Notes: generated by a model not told the origin, from the sequence alone. 64,000 nucleotides of DNA from Myoxocephalus aenaeus (GCA_038501785.1 JBAMJR010000783.1:48966-112965), one strand, 5' to 3'. Shown: positions 36,288-47,997, counted from the stretch's first letter. Made by a program: numbers and translations.

Positions 36288-36633
36288 ACTGCCCTCTTGT
36301 CAAGAGCAGCAGGTAATGTAGTCGTCCCAGTCAAATGTCTCACGGTAAGCCTCGGTTGACGTGCTGTGTTCAAAACAACAGGCCACACCCATTACCACGC
36401 CCATATTTTAAAGAGGGCGTTCCCACATTTTAAAGAGAGCAACAGTGTCCATTGCACAGTCTGTGTCCCTTCCAATAGAGAGAGGGGCATCAGTAACAGG
36501 TACACAGGCCCTTTGTTTGACACATGTCCTGAAGACCGACAGCGACTGAGACTTGTATCGTTGACGACAGAATCAAAGTCAACGACAGACTGCTCCATCG
36601 GATTGGTGTTTTGTTGTCCACAAGGCATTTGAA

Positions 36634-36821
36634 GGGTGCACCGTTCCCAGCAATACTGCAATACCGGGTCGATGCGTGGAGTGAACAGAGCACGCTCCTA
36701 TTTCATCTCCCAAGGCTAAAAATCTGCTTAATAAGACATCCTCGTATAGAGGACATATCAGATATTAAACTGATAAGAACAGATACTACACTTGATCTTA
36801 GCCAAAAGGCCGAGAAGCGAT
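36634..36821 (-). ncRNA. U2: U2 snRNA, copy 19 (U129G)
   Basis: Same as copy 16. Last of the six U129G copies. Confidence 0.97.
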
Positions 36822-38198
36822 GACCGCAAAGGGTTTGCGTCCTGAGCCCACCTCCTGGGACCGTTCTCACTGGTCATGGTGCAGTTCTTTCAATTAGGCA
36901 GAGCAGCGGCAGCTGCTTAGCAACACCCGCCCCAGGCCTCCATGGTCAGGCTCCATGGTCAGGCATCTAGTAAAGTAAAGATGTATCTCTTTCTTTCTTT
37001 TTTTAGAACCTGAGGATCAGAGCATGGCACCTTGAGATCAAAGCATAGAAGCCTGATGTCAGAGCAAGATGTATCTCAATATTTCTCTCTTCAAACCTGA
37101 GGATCAGAGCATAAGAACCTTGGGATCAAAGCATAGAACCCTGATGTCAGAGCATAGAACCTTGAGATCAAAGCATAGAACCCTGATGTCAGAGCAAGAT
37201 TGATCTCATTATTTATTTCTCAGAACCTGAGGATCAGAGCATAGAACCTTGAGATAGACTCATTTGAACCATCTTGAGTTAGCAGTGTTTCGCCTCAGTT
37301 GATGTGTATATTCTTGCATATGAACTATTCCAGGAGTGACTTCCCCAATCCCTATCCCTCAACCACTCACCTATCAACCTAGCCAAGGGCTCTAACATCT
37401 AACACTTTTCTGTGTATCTATTGTCCCGGACTTTCTTTACTCTAGAGAACCAGGGGCACAGGACTTTAAAACAAGCGCACAGGGGGTTTTAACTCAGGGG
37501 GTGTGCTTAAGTGTGGGTCCACGGGGTCGGAGGGTGAGCCGGGTTAGGGGGGTGAGCTCCAGAGGTGGTTCAAGGGGGTCACATGACCCCAACTTTTACC
37601 CAGAGAAGGTGACCTTATTCCTGGGTAAAGTTAGCCAATGTGTGCCCTGGAAGCCATCTCCCTCCAAATGACCCTCCAGTTCCCCAGTGTCCCTGTTACT
37701 TCCCCTGACTCTGACCCAGAGTCCCATGTACTTTTATAGGGGCATTTCCCCAACCTTTACCCAGAGAAAGTGACCTCAAGCCTGGGTAAAGTCAGACCAC
37801 GAGTGCCCTGGAAGTCATCTTCCTCCAAATGACCCTTCAGTTCCCCAGTGTCCCTGTTACTTCCCCTGACTCTGACCCAGAGTCCCATGCACTTTTATAG
37901 GGGCATTTCCCCAACCTTTACCCAGAGAACGTGACCTCAAACCTGGGTAAAGTATGACAAAGCATGCCCTGGAAGTCATCGCCCCCCAAATGACCGTTAA
38001 CCTGAGCATAGAACCTTGGGATCAAAGCATAGAACCTTGAGATCACTGCACAGAATCAGAGCAATATTTATCTCATTCTTTCTTTCTTAGAACCTCAGGA
38101 TCAGAGCATAGAACCGTGAGATCAAAGCATAGAACCCTGATGTCAGAGCATACAACTTAGTCTTAGAAACTGTCTCTTTATTTTATTTTCACAAATGC

Positions 38199-38321
38199 AC
38201 AAGGCTCAGCCGAATGGCAAAGCCTGTCAAAAATAGGTTCAACTCATTGGTGTTCCTCTCCACGGAAGTCTTTAGTAAAAGGCGAAAGACTTGTGCGTTA
38301 TGAAGAGAAACCAAAGTAAGT
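38199..38321 (-). ncRNA. U5: U5 snRNA, unit 19 (last type A copy)
   Basis: Identical to the reference copy, including the type A hairpin tip GCC-AUUC-GGC. Confidence 0.95.
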
Positions 38322-38667
38322 ACTGCCCTCTTGTCAAGAGCAGCAGGTAATGTAGTCGTCCCAGTCAAATGTCTCACGGTAAGCCTCGGTTGACGTGCTG
38401 TGTTCAAAACAACAGGCCACACCCATTACCACGCCCATATTTTAAAGAGGGCGTTCCCACATTTTAAAGAGAGCAACAGTGTCCATTGCACAGTCTGTGT
38501 CCCTTCCAATAGAGAGAGGGGCATCAGTAACAGGTACACAGGCCCTTTGTTTGACACATGTCCTGAAGACCGACAGCGACTGAGACTTGTATCGTTGACG
38601 ACAGAATCAAAGTCAACGACAGACTGCTCCATCGGATTGGTGTTTTGTTGTCCACAAGGCATTTGAA

Positions 38668-38855
38668 GGGTGCACCGTTCCCAGCAATACTGCAATACCG
38701 GGTCGATGCGTGGAGTGAACAGAGCAAGCTCCTATTTCATCTCCCAAGGCTAAAAATCTGCTTAATAAGACATCCTCGTATAGAGGACATATCAGATATT
38801 AAACTGATAAGAACAGATACTACACTTGATCTTAGCCAAAAGGCCGAGAAGCGAT
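38668..38855 (-). ncRNA. U2: U2 snRNA, copy 20 (consensus-like)
   Basis: Carries none of the subfamily changes: G33, U67, G81, U117, U129 and C151. It is the last U2 with a type A promoter flank, directly before the change to type B spacer at 39007-39092. It is the best candidate for the unaltered U2 of this array. Confidence 0.97.
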
Positions 38856-39487
38856 GACCGCAAAGGGTTTGCGTCCTGAGCCCACCTCCTGGGACCGTTC
38901 TCACTGGTCATGGTGCAGTTCTTTCAATTAGGCAGAGCAGCGGCAGCTGCTTAGCAACACCCGCCCCAGGCCTCCATGGTCAGGCTCCATGGTCAGGCAT
39001 CTAGTAAAGTAAAGATGTATCTCTTTCTTTCTTTTTTTAGAACCTGAGGATCAGAGCATGGCACCTTGAGATCAAAGCATAGAAGCCTGATGTATCTCAT
39101 TATGTCTCTCTTCAAACCTGAGGATCAGAGCATAGAACCTTGGGATCAAAGCATAGAACCCTGATGTCAGAGCATAGAACCTTGAGATCAAAGCATAGAA
39201 CCCTGATGTCAGAGCAAGATTGATCTCATGATTTATTTCTCAGAACCTGAGGATCAGAGCGTAGAACCTTGAGATAGACTCATTTGAACCATCTTGAGTT
39301 AGCAGTGTTTCGCCTCAGTTGATGTGTATATTCTTGCATATGAACTATTCCAGGAGCGACTTTCCCAATCCCTTTCCCCCTACCTCAACCACTCACCCAT
39401 CAACACCTGACCTCATTTGAATATCAAACAAAGGTGTTAGAAGCTCAATTAGCAAAATGACTCATTCTCAGAAAAGTGCCTTGCCAT

Positions 39488-39569
39488 GGTCCTATTAGCT
39501 CGCGGATAGTACCATTGGAATCGCATTGGCCATTATAGTGGGGGAGTCGAGTTTCAAGTCTCTGCGACC
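39488..39569 (+). other. tRNA-like module A (degenerate)
   Basis: 82 nt from GGTCCTATTAGCTC to TCTGCGACC. The ends can pair roughly like an acceptor stem (GGTC/GACC), an A-box-like TTAGCTCGCGGATAG follows at tRNA spacing, and TTTCAAGTCTC stands where the B box would be. The T and D arms do not fold cleanly. Followed by an A-rich run. Confidence 0.45.
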
Positions 39570-39688
39570 TTCCCGGAAAAAACGCAACAAGCCGACGATA
39601 ATCCACTCATCCAAAAGCCCAGTTTCAAGTAGCCTGGGTCCAATGACCTTTATAAAAGACCTATTTCCAGATTCCGGGTTCCATCGTT

Positions 39689-39965
39689 TCCCCGCTAGCC
39701 TAGTGGTCTAAGCGCAGGGCATTAGCTTAAACCCGGTGCCAGTGGTTGGCGGTTCGCAGCCCGAGAGAGTCTCATCTGAACCATCTCGGGTTAGCACGGT
39801 CCGATTAGCTCGCCGGTAGTACCGTTGGAATCGCGTCGGCCATTGTACTGGGGGGAGTTGACTTTCAAGTCTCTGCGACCTTCAGAAAAAAACGCCGGTT
39901 CCAATGGTTGGCGGTTCGCATCCCGAGAGAGACTCATCTGAACCATCTTGAGTTAGCGATGTTTT
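39689..39965 (+). mobile_element. Possible tRNA-derived SINE
   Basis: TAGCCTAGTGG (39696-39706) matches the Pol III A box and GGTTCGCAGCC (39751-39761) matches the B box at tRNA-like spacing. TATAAAAG lies at 39651-39658, about 30-38 bp upstream, and the first TTTT downstream is at 39962. A transcript of about 275 nt would fit a SINE. Acceptor pairing is absent, no target-site duplication was found, and the element repeats only because the unit repeats. Origin from a decayed tRNA gene is equally possible. Confidence 0.4.
39798..39880 (+). other. tRNA-like module A' (second copy of module A)
   Basis: 83 nt, closely similar to 39488-39569 (GGTCCGATTAGCTCGCCGGTAG start, same TCTGCGACC end). The A box TTAGCTCGCCGGTAG is better kept here. 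It is followed after about 20 nt by a second B-box-like GGTTCGCATCC (39912-39922). Modules A and A' plus their 3' parts form a tandem duplication in which the first copy has about 140 extra bp. Confidence 0.45.
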
Positions 39966-40877
39966 CGCTCAGTTTATTGTGTATGTTCTGCATATAAACT
40001 ATTCCGGGAGTGACTTTCCCAATCCCAATCCCTCAACCACTCACCTATCAACCTAACCAAGGGCATACATCTAACATCTAAGACTTTTCTTTGTATCCAT
40101 GGTCCCGGACTTTCTTTACTCTAGAGAACCAGGGGCACAGGACTTTAAAACAAGCGCACAGGGGGTTTTAACTCAGGGGGTGTGCTTAAGTGTGGGTCCA
40201 CGGGGTCGGAGGGTGAGCCGGGTTAGGGGGGTGAGCTCCAGAGGTGGTTCAAGGGGGTCACATGACCCCAACTTTTACCCAGAGAAGGTGACCTTATTCC
40301 TGGGTAAAGTTAGCCAATGTGTGCCCTGGAAGCCATCTCCCTCCAAATGACCCTCCAGTTCCCCAGTGTCCCTGTTACTTCCCCTGACTCTGACCCAGAG
40401 TCCCATGTACTTTTATAGGGGCATTTCCCCAACCTTTACCCAGAGAAAGTGACCTCAAGCCTGGGTAAAGTCAGACCACGAGTGCCCTGGAAGTCATCTT
40501 CCTCCAAATGACCCTTCAGTGCCCCAGTGTCCCTGTTACTTCCCCTGACTCTGACCCAGAGTCCCATGCACTTTTATAGGGGCATTTCCCCAACCTTTAC
40601 CCAGAGAACGTGACCTCAAACCTGGGTAAAGTATGACAAAGCATGCCCTGGAAGTCATCGCCCCCCAAATGACCGTTAACCTGAGCATAGAACCTTGGGA
40701 TCAAAGCATAGAACCTTGAGATCACTGCACAGAATCAGAGCAATATTTATCTCATTCTTTCTTTCTTAGAACCTCAGGATCAGAGCATAGAACCGTGAGA
40801 TCAAAGCATAGAACCCTGACGTCAGAGCATACAACTTAGTCTTAGAAACTGTCTCTTTATTTTATTTTCACAAATGC

Positions 40878-41000
40878 ACAAGGCTCAGCCGAACGGCAAA
40901 GCCTGTCAAAAATAGGTTCAACTCATTGGTGTTCCTCTCCACGGAAGTCTTTAGTAAAAGGCGAAAGACTTGTGCGTTATGAAGAGAAACCAAAGTAAGT
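40878..41000 (-). ncRNA. U5: U5 snRNA, unit 20 (type B reference)
   Basis: Differs from type A by one base: the tip of the 3' hairpin reads GCC-GUUC-GGC (plus strand GCCGAACGGC), which could extend the stem by one pair. Stem I, loop 1 and the Sm site are unchanged. Confidence 0.95.
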
Positions 41001-41346
41001 ACTGCCCTCTTGTCAAGAGCAGCAGGTAATGTAGTCGTCCCAGTCAAATGTCTCACGGTAAGCCTCGGTTGACGTGCTGTGTTCAAAACAACAGGCCACA
41101 CCCATTACCACGCCCATATTTTAAAGAGGGCGTTCCCACATTTTAAAGAGAGCAACAGTGTCCATTGCACAGTCTGTGTCCCTTCCAATAGAGAGAGGGG
41201 CATCAGTAACAGGTACACAGGCCCTTTGTTTGACACATGTCCTGAAGACCGACAGCGACTGAGACTTGTATCGTTGATGACAGAATCAAAGTCAACGACA
41301 GACTGCTCCATCGGATTGGTGTTTTGTTGTCCACAAGGCATTTGAA

Positions 41347-41534
41347 GGGTGCACCGTTCCCAGCAATACTGCAATACCGGGTCGATGCGTGGAGTGAACA
41401 GAGCAAGCTCCTATTTCGTCTCCCAAGGCTAAAAATCTGCTTAATAAGACATCCTCGTATAGAGGACGTATCAGATATTAAACTGATAAGAACAGATACT
41501 AGACTTGATCTTAGCCAAAAGGCCGAGAAGCGAT
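41347..41534 (-). ncRNA. U2: U2 snRNA, copy 21 (G33C variant, type B reference)
   Basis: 188 nt with intact 5' end, stem IIa, stem IIb (G81), Sm site and stem-loop IV. Three differences from copy 20: C67 for U (base 41468), C117 for U (base 41418) and C33 for G (base 41502). C33 changes the branchpoint-recognition sequence from GUAGUA to CUAGUA. In the known U2-branchpoint helix, that G pairs with the base just 3' of the bulged branchpoint A. The PSE and the rest of the flank look functional. It could be a variant U2 with altered branchpoint preference, or a tolerated or silenced family. Confidence 0.97.
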
Positions 41535-42035
41535 GACCACAAAGGGTTTGCGTCCTGAGCCCACCTCCTGGGACCGTTCTCACTGGTCATGGTGCAGTTC
41601 TTTCAATTAGGCAGAGCAGCGGCAGCTGCTTAGCAACACCCGCCCCAGGCCTCCATGGTCAGGCTCCATGGTCAGGCATCTAGTTAAGTAAAGATGTATC
41701 TCTTTCTTTCTTTTTTTAGAACCTGAGGATCAGAGCATGGCACCTTGAGATCAAAGCATAGAAGCCTGATGTATCTCATTATTTCTCTCTTCAAACCTGA
41801 GGATCAGAGCATAGAACCTTGGGATCAAAGCATAGAACCCTGATGTCAGAGCATAGAACCTTGAGATCAAAGCATAGAACCCTGATGTCAGAGCAAGATT
41901 GATCTCATGATTTATTTCTCAGAACCTGAGGATCAGAGCGTAGAACCTTGAGATAGACTCATTTGAACCATCTTGAGTTAGCAGTGTTTCGCCTCAGTTG
42001 ATGTGTATATTCTTGCATATGAACTATTCCAGGAG

Positions 42036-42689
42036 CGACTTTCCCAATCCCTTTCCCCCTACCTCAACCACTCACCCATCAACACCTGACCTCATTTGAA
42101 TATCAAACAAAGGTGTTAGAAGCTCAATTAGCAAAATGACTCATTCTCAGAAAAGTGCCTTGCCATGGTCCTATTAGCTCGCGGATAGTACCATTGGAAT
42201 CGCATTGGCCATTATAGTGGGGGAGTCGAGTTTCAAGTCTCTGCGACCTTCCCGGAAAAAACGCAACAAGCCGACGATAATCCACTCATCCAAAAGCCCA
42301 GTTTCAAGTAGCCTGGGTCCAATGACCTTTATAAAAGACCTATTTCCAGATTCCGGGTTCCATCGTTTCCCCGCTAGCCTAGTGGTCTAAGCGCAGGGCA
42401 TTAGCTTAAACCCGGTGCCAGTGGTTGGCGGTTCGCAGCCCGAGAGAGACTCATCTGAACCATCTCGGGTTAGCACGGTCCGATTAGCTCGCCGGTAGTA
42501 CCGTTGGAATCGCGTCGGCCATTGTACTGGGGGGAGTTGACTTTCAAGTCTCTGCGACCTTCAGAAAAAAACGCCGGTTCCAATGGTTGGCGGTTCGCAT
42601 CCCGAGAGAGACTCATCTGAACCATCTTGAGTTAGCGATGTTTTCGCTCAGTTTATTGTGTATGTTCTGCATATAAACTATTCCGGGAG
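42036..42689. repeat. Type B extra segment, copy 2
   Basis: Same length and content as copy 1, with GAGAGACTC where copy 1 has GAGAGTCTC. Confidence 0.85.
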
Positions 42690-43535
42690 TGACTTTCCCA
42701 ATCCCAATCCCTCAACCACTCACCTATCAACCTAACCAAGGGCATACATCTAACATCTAAGACTTTTCTTTGTATCCATGGTCCCGGACTTTCTTTACTC
42801 TAGAGAACCAGGGGCACAGGACTTTAAAACAAGCGCACAGGGGGTTTTAACTCAGGGGGTGTGCTTAAGTGTGGGTCCACGGGGTCGGAGGGTGAGCCGG
42901 GTTAGGGGGGTGAGCTCCAGAGGTGGTTCAAGGGGGTCACATGACCCCAACTTTTACCCAGAGAAGGTGACCTTATTCCTGGGTAAAGTTAGCCAATGTG
43001 TGCCCTGGAAGCCATCTCCCTCCAAATGACCCTCCAGTTCCCCAGTGTCCCTGTTACTTCCCCTGACTCTGACCCAGAGTCCCATGTACTTTTATAGGGG
43101 CATTTCCCCAACCTTTACCCAGAGAAAGTGACCTCAAGCCTGGGTAAAGTCAGACCACGAGTGCCCTGGAAGTCATCTTCCTCCAAATGACCCTTCAGTG
43201 CCCCAGTGTCCCTGTTACTTCCCCTGACTCTGACCCAGAGTCCCATGCACTTTTATAGGGGCATTTCCCCAACCTTTACCCAGAGAACGTGACCTCAAAC
43301 CTGGGTAAAGTATGACAAAGTATGCCCTGGAAGTCATCGCCCCCCAAATGACCGTTAACCTGAGCATAGAACCTTGGGATCAAAGCATAGAACCTTGAGA
43401 TCACTGCACAGAATCAGAGCAATATTTATCTCATTCTTTCTTTCTTAGAACCTCAGGATCAGAGCATAGAACCCTGACGTCAGAGCATACAACTTAGTCT
43501 TAGAAACTGTCTCTTTATTTTATTTTCACAAATGC

Positions 43536-43658
43536 ACAAGGCTCAGCCGAACGGCAAAGCCTGTCAAAAATAGGTTCAACTCATTGGTGTTCCTCTCCAC
43601 GGAAGTCTTTAGTAAAAGGCGAAAGACTTGTGCGTTATGAAGAGAAACCAAAGTAAGT
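43536..43658 (-). ncRNA. U5: U5 snRNA, unit 21 (type B)
   Basis: Same as the copy at 40878-41000. Confidence 0.95.
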
Positions 43659-44004
43659 ACTGCCCTCTTGTCAAGAGCAGCAGGTAATGTAGTCGTCCCA
43701 GTCAAATGTCTCACGGTAAGCCTCGGTTGACGTGCTGTGTTCAAAACAACAGGCCACACCCATTACCACGCCCATATTTTAAAGAGGGCGTTCCCACATT
43801 TTAAAGAGAGCAACAGTGTCCATTGCACAGTCTGTGTCCCTTCCAATAGAGAGAGGGGCATCAGTAACAGGTACACAGGCCCTTTGTTTGACACATGTCC
43901 TGAAGACCGACAGCGACTGAGACTTGTATCGTTGATGACAGAATCAAAGTCAACGACAGACTGCTCCATCGGATTGGTGTTTTGTTGTCCACAAGGCATT
44001 TGAA

Positions 44005-44192
44005 GGGTGCACCGTTCCCAGCAATACTGCAATACCGGGTCGATGCGTGGAGTGAACAGAGCAAGCTCCTATTTCGTCTCCCAAGGCTAAAAATCTGCTT
44101 AATAAGACATCCTCGTATAGAGGACGTATCAGATATTAAACTGATAAGAACAGATACTAGACTTGATCTTAGCCAAAAGGCCGAGAAGCGAT
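44005..44192 (-). ncRNA. U2: U2 snRNA, copy 22 (G33C)
   Basis: Same as copy 21. Confidence 0.97.
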
Positions 44193-44693
44193 GACCACAA
44201 AGGGTTTGCGTCCTGAGCCCACCTCCTGGGACCGTTCTCACTGGTCATGGTGCAGTTCTTTCAATTAGGCAGAGCAGCGGCAGCTGCTTAGCAACACCCG
44301 CCCCAGGCCTCCATGGTCAGGCTCCATGGTCAGGCATCTAGTTAAGTAAAGATGTATCTCTTTCTTTCTTTTTTTAGAACCTGAGGATCAGAGCATGGCA
44401 CCTTGAGATCAAAGCATAGAAGCCTGATGTATCTCATTATTTCTCTCTTCAAACCTGAGGATCAGAGCATAGAACCTTGGGATCAAAGCATAGAACCCTG
44501 ATGTCAGAGCATAGAACCTTGAGATCAAAGCATAGAACCCTGATGTCAGAGCAAGATTGATCTCATGATTTATTTCTCAGAACCTGAGGATCAGAGCGTA
44601 GAACCTTGAGATAGACTCATTTGAACCATCTTGAGTTAGCAGTGTTTCGCCTCAGTTGATGTGTATATTCTTGCATATGAACTATTCCAGGAG

Positions 44694-45347
44694 CGACTTT
44701 CCCAATCCCTTTCCCCCTACCTCAACCACTCACCCATCAACACCTGACCTCATTTGAATATCAAACAAAGGTGTTAGAAGCTCAATTAGCAAAATGACTC
44801 ATTCTCAGAAAAGTGCCTTGCCATGGTCCTATTAGCTCGCGGATAGTACCATTGGAATCGCATTGGCCATTATAGTGGGGGAGTCGAGTTTCAAGTCTCT
44901 GCGACCTTCCCGGAAAAAACGCAACAAGCCGACGATAATCCACTCATCCAAAAGCCCAGTTTCAAGTAGCCTGGGTCCAATGACCTTTATAAAAGACCTA
45001 TTTCCAGATTCCGGGTTCCATCGTTTCCCCGCTAGCCTAGTGGTCTAAGCGCAGGGCATTAGCTTAAACCCGGTGCCAGTGGTTGGCGGTTCGCAGCCCG
45101 AGAGAGACTCATCTGAACCATCTCGGGTTAGCACGGTCCGATTAGCTCGCCGGTAGTACCGTTGGAATCGCGTCGGCCATTGTACTGGGGGGAGTTGACT
45201 TTCAAGTCTCTGCGACCTTCAGAAAAAAACGCCGGTTCCAATGGTTGGCGGTTCGCATCCCGAGAGAGACTCATCTGAACCATCTTGAGTTAGCGATGTT
45301 TTCGCTCAGTTTATTGTGTATGTTCTGCATATAAACTATTCCGGGAG
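44694..45347. repeat. Type B extra segment, copy 3
   Basis: Same as copy 2. Confidence 0.85.
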
Positions 45348-46193
45348 TGACTTTCCCAATCCCAATCCCTCAACCACTCACCTATCAACCTAACCAAGGG
45401 CATACATCTAACATCTAAGACTTTTCTTTGTATCCATGGTCCCGGACTTTCTTTACTCTAGAGAACCAGGGGCACAGGACTTTAAAACAAGCGCACAGGG
45501 GGTTTTAACTCAGGGGGTGTGCTTAAGTGTGGGTCCACGGGGTCGGAGGGTGAGCCGGGTTAGGGGGGTGAGCTCCAGAGGTGGTTCAAGGGGGTCACAT
45601 GACCCCAACTTTTACCCAGAGAAGGTGACCTTATTCCTGGGTAAAGTTAGCCAATGTGTGCCCTGGAAGCCATCTCCCTCCAAATGACCCTCCAGTTCCC
45701 CAGTGTCCCTGTTACTTCCCCTGACTCTGACCCAGAGTCCCATGTACTTTTATAGGGGCATTTCCCCAACCTTTACCCAGAGAAAGTGACCTCAAGCCTG
45801 GGTAAAGTCAGACCACGAGTGCCCTGGAAGTCATCTTCCTCCAAATGACCCTTCAGTGCCCCAGTGTCCCTGTTACTTCCCCTGACTCTGACCCAGAGTC
45901 CCATGCACTTTTATAGGGGCATTTCCCCAACCTTTACCCAGAGAACGTGACCTCAAACCTGGGTAAAGTATGACAAAGTATGCCCTGGAAGTCATCGCCC
46001 CCCAAATGACCGTTAACCTGAGCATAGAACCTTGGGATCAAAGCATAGAACCTTGAGATCACTGCACAGAATCAGAGCAATATTTATCTCATTCTTTCTT
46101 TCTTAGAACCTCAGGATCAGAGCATAGAACCCTGACGTCAGAGCATACAACTTAGTCTTAGAAACTGTCTCTTTATTTTATTTTCACAAATGC

Positions 46194-46316
46194 ACAAGGC
46201 TCAGCCGAACGGCAAAGCCTGTCAAAAATAGGTTCAACTCATTGGTGTTCCTCTCCACGGAAGTCTTTAGTAAAAGGCGAAAGACTTGTGCGTTATGAAG
46301 AGAAACCAAAGTAAGT
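46194..46316 (-). ncRNA. U5: U5 snRNA, unit 22 (type B)
   Basis: Same as the copy at 40878-41000. Confidence 0.95.
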
Positions 46317-46662
46317 ACTGCCCTCTTGTCAAGAGCAGCAGGTAATGTAGTCGTCCCAGTCAAATGTCTCACGGTAAGCCTCGGTTGACGTGCTGTGTTC
46401 AAAACAACAGGCCACACCCATTACCACGCCCATATTTTAAAGAGGGCGTTCCCACATTTTAAAGAGAGCAACAGTGTCCATTGCACAGTCTGTGTCCCTT
46501 CCAATAGAGAGAGGGGCATCAGTAACAGGTACACAGGCCCTTTGTTTGACACATGTCCTGAAGACCGACAGCGACTGAGACTTGTATCGTTGATGACAGA
46601 ATCAAAGTCAACGACAGACTGCTCCATCGGATTGGTGTTTTGTTGTCCACAAGGCATTTGAA

Positions 46663-46850
46663 GGGTGCACCGTTCCCAGCAATACTGCAATACCGGGTCG
46701 ATGCGTGGAGTGAACAGAGCAAGCTCCTATTTCGTCTCCCAAGGCTAAAAATCTGCTTAATAAGACATCCTCGTATAGAGGACGTATCAGATATTAAACT
46801 GATAAGAACAGATACTAGACTTGATCTTAGCCAAAAGGCCGAGAAGCGAT
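46663..46850 (-). ncRNA. U2: U2 snRNA, copy 23 (G33C)
   Basis: Same as copy 21. Confidence 0.97.
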
Positions 46851-47351
46851 GACCACAAAGGGTTTGCGTCCTGAGCCCACCTCCTGGGACCGTTCTCACT
46901 GGTCATGGTGCAGTTCTTTCAATTAGGCAGAGCAGCGGCAGCTGCTTAGCAACACCCGCCCCAGGCCTCCATGGTCAGGCTCCATGGTCAGGCATCTAGT
47001 TAAGTAAAGATGTATCTCTTTCTTTCTTTTTTTAGAACCTGAGGATCAGAGCATGGCACCTTGAGATCAAAGCATAGAAGCCTGATGTATCTCATTATTT
47101 CTCTCTTCAAACCTGAGGATCAGAGCATAGAACCTTGGGATCAAAGCATAGAACCCTGATGTCAGAGCATAGAACCTTGAGATCAAAGCATAGAACCCTG
47201 ATGTCAGAGCAAGATTGATCTCATGATTTATTTCTCAGAACCTGAGGATCAGAGCGTAGAACCTTGAGATAGACTCATTTGAACCATCTTGAGTTAGCAG
47301 TGTTTCGCCTCAGTTGATGTGTATATTCTTGCATATGAACTATTCCAGGAG

Positions 47352-47997
47352 CGACTTTCCCAATCCCTTTCCCCCTACCTCAACCACTCACCCATCAACA
47401 CCTGACCTCATTTGAATATCAAACAAAGGTGTTAGAAGCTCAATTAGCAAAATGACTCATTCTCAGAAAAGTGCCTTGCCATGGTCCTATTAGCTCGCGG
47501 ATAGTACCATTGGAATCGCATTGGCCATTATAGTGGGGGAGTCGAGTTTCAAGTCTCCGGAAAAAACGCAACAAGCCGACGATAATCCACTCATACCAAA
47601 AGCCCAGTTTCAAGTAGCCTGGGTCCAATGACCTTTATAAAAGACCTATTTCCAGATTCCGGGTTCCATCGTTTCCCCGCTAGCCTAGTGGTCTAAGCGC
47701 AGGGCATTAGCTTAAAACCCGTGCCAGTGGTTGGCGGTTCGCAGCCCGAGAGAGTCTCATCTGAACCATCTCGGGTTAGCACGGTCCGATTAGCTCGCCG
47801 GTAGTACCGTTGGAATCGCGTCGGCCATTGTACTGGGGGAGTTGACTTTCAAGTCTCTGCGACCTTCAGAAAAAAAACGCCGGTTCCAATGGTTGGCGGT
47901 TCGCATTCCCGAGAGAGACTCATCTGAACCATCTTGAGTTAGCGATGTTTTCGCTCGAGTTTATTGTGTATGTTCTGCATATAAACTATTCCGGGAG
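47352..47997. repeat. Type B extra segment, copy 4 (with deletion)
   Basis: 646 bp. Eleven bases are missing in module A near 47557 (AAGTCTCCGGAAAA), and several one-base changes lie nearby. It shares GAGAGTCTC with copy 1 only. Noisy band. Confidence 0.8.

Larger units (their letters stand above)
1..39060 (-). repeat. Type A tandem array of U2-U5 units (2034 bp each)
   Basis: Equivalent points recur at exactly 2034 bp over long stretches (U5 ends at 1557, 3591, 5625, 7659, 9693 and 11727, and again from 30063 to 38199). Units are almost identical in the clean parts. One unit is 2009 bp because of a deletion at 12390. Subtype A1 (to about 25.0 kb) has GATGTAAGAGC in the minisatellite and ACCACAAAGG next to U2. 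Subtype A2 (from about 26.5 kb) has GATGTCAGAGC and ACCGCAAAGG. Near-identity of many units is the usual sign of concerted evolution by unequal exchange and gene conversion. Short open reading frames recur in every unit on both strands, but they run through the RNA genes and promoters and are not credible proteins. Confidence 0.97.
39357..40010. repeat. Type B extra segment, copy 1 (about 654 bp)
   Basis: Bounded by diverged direct repeats: GAACTATTCCAGGAG before it and AAACTATTCCGGGAG at its end, each followed by GACTTTCCCAATCCC or nearly so. Inside are three tRNA-like modules and three copies of CTCATYTGAACCATCT. Type A units join the left repeat directly to the sequence after the right repeat. 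No protein gene is credible; the 61-codon frame from 39526 crosses the tRNA-like modules. Confidence 0.85.

Noticed and set aside
39488..39569. Functional tRNA gene
   Set aside because: The arms do not form a proper cloverleaf and the T stem is mismatched; only box-like sequences and partial end pairing remain.
39526..40350. 61- and 83-codon frames in type B spacers
   Set aside because: They cross tRNA-like modules and the G-rich stretch, show no protein family features, and are broken by indels in some units.
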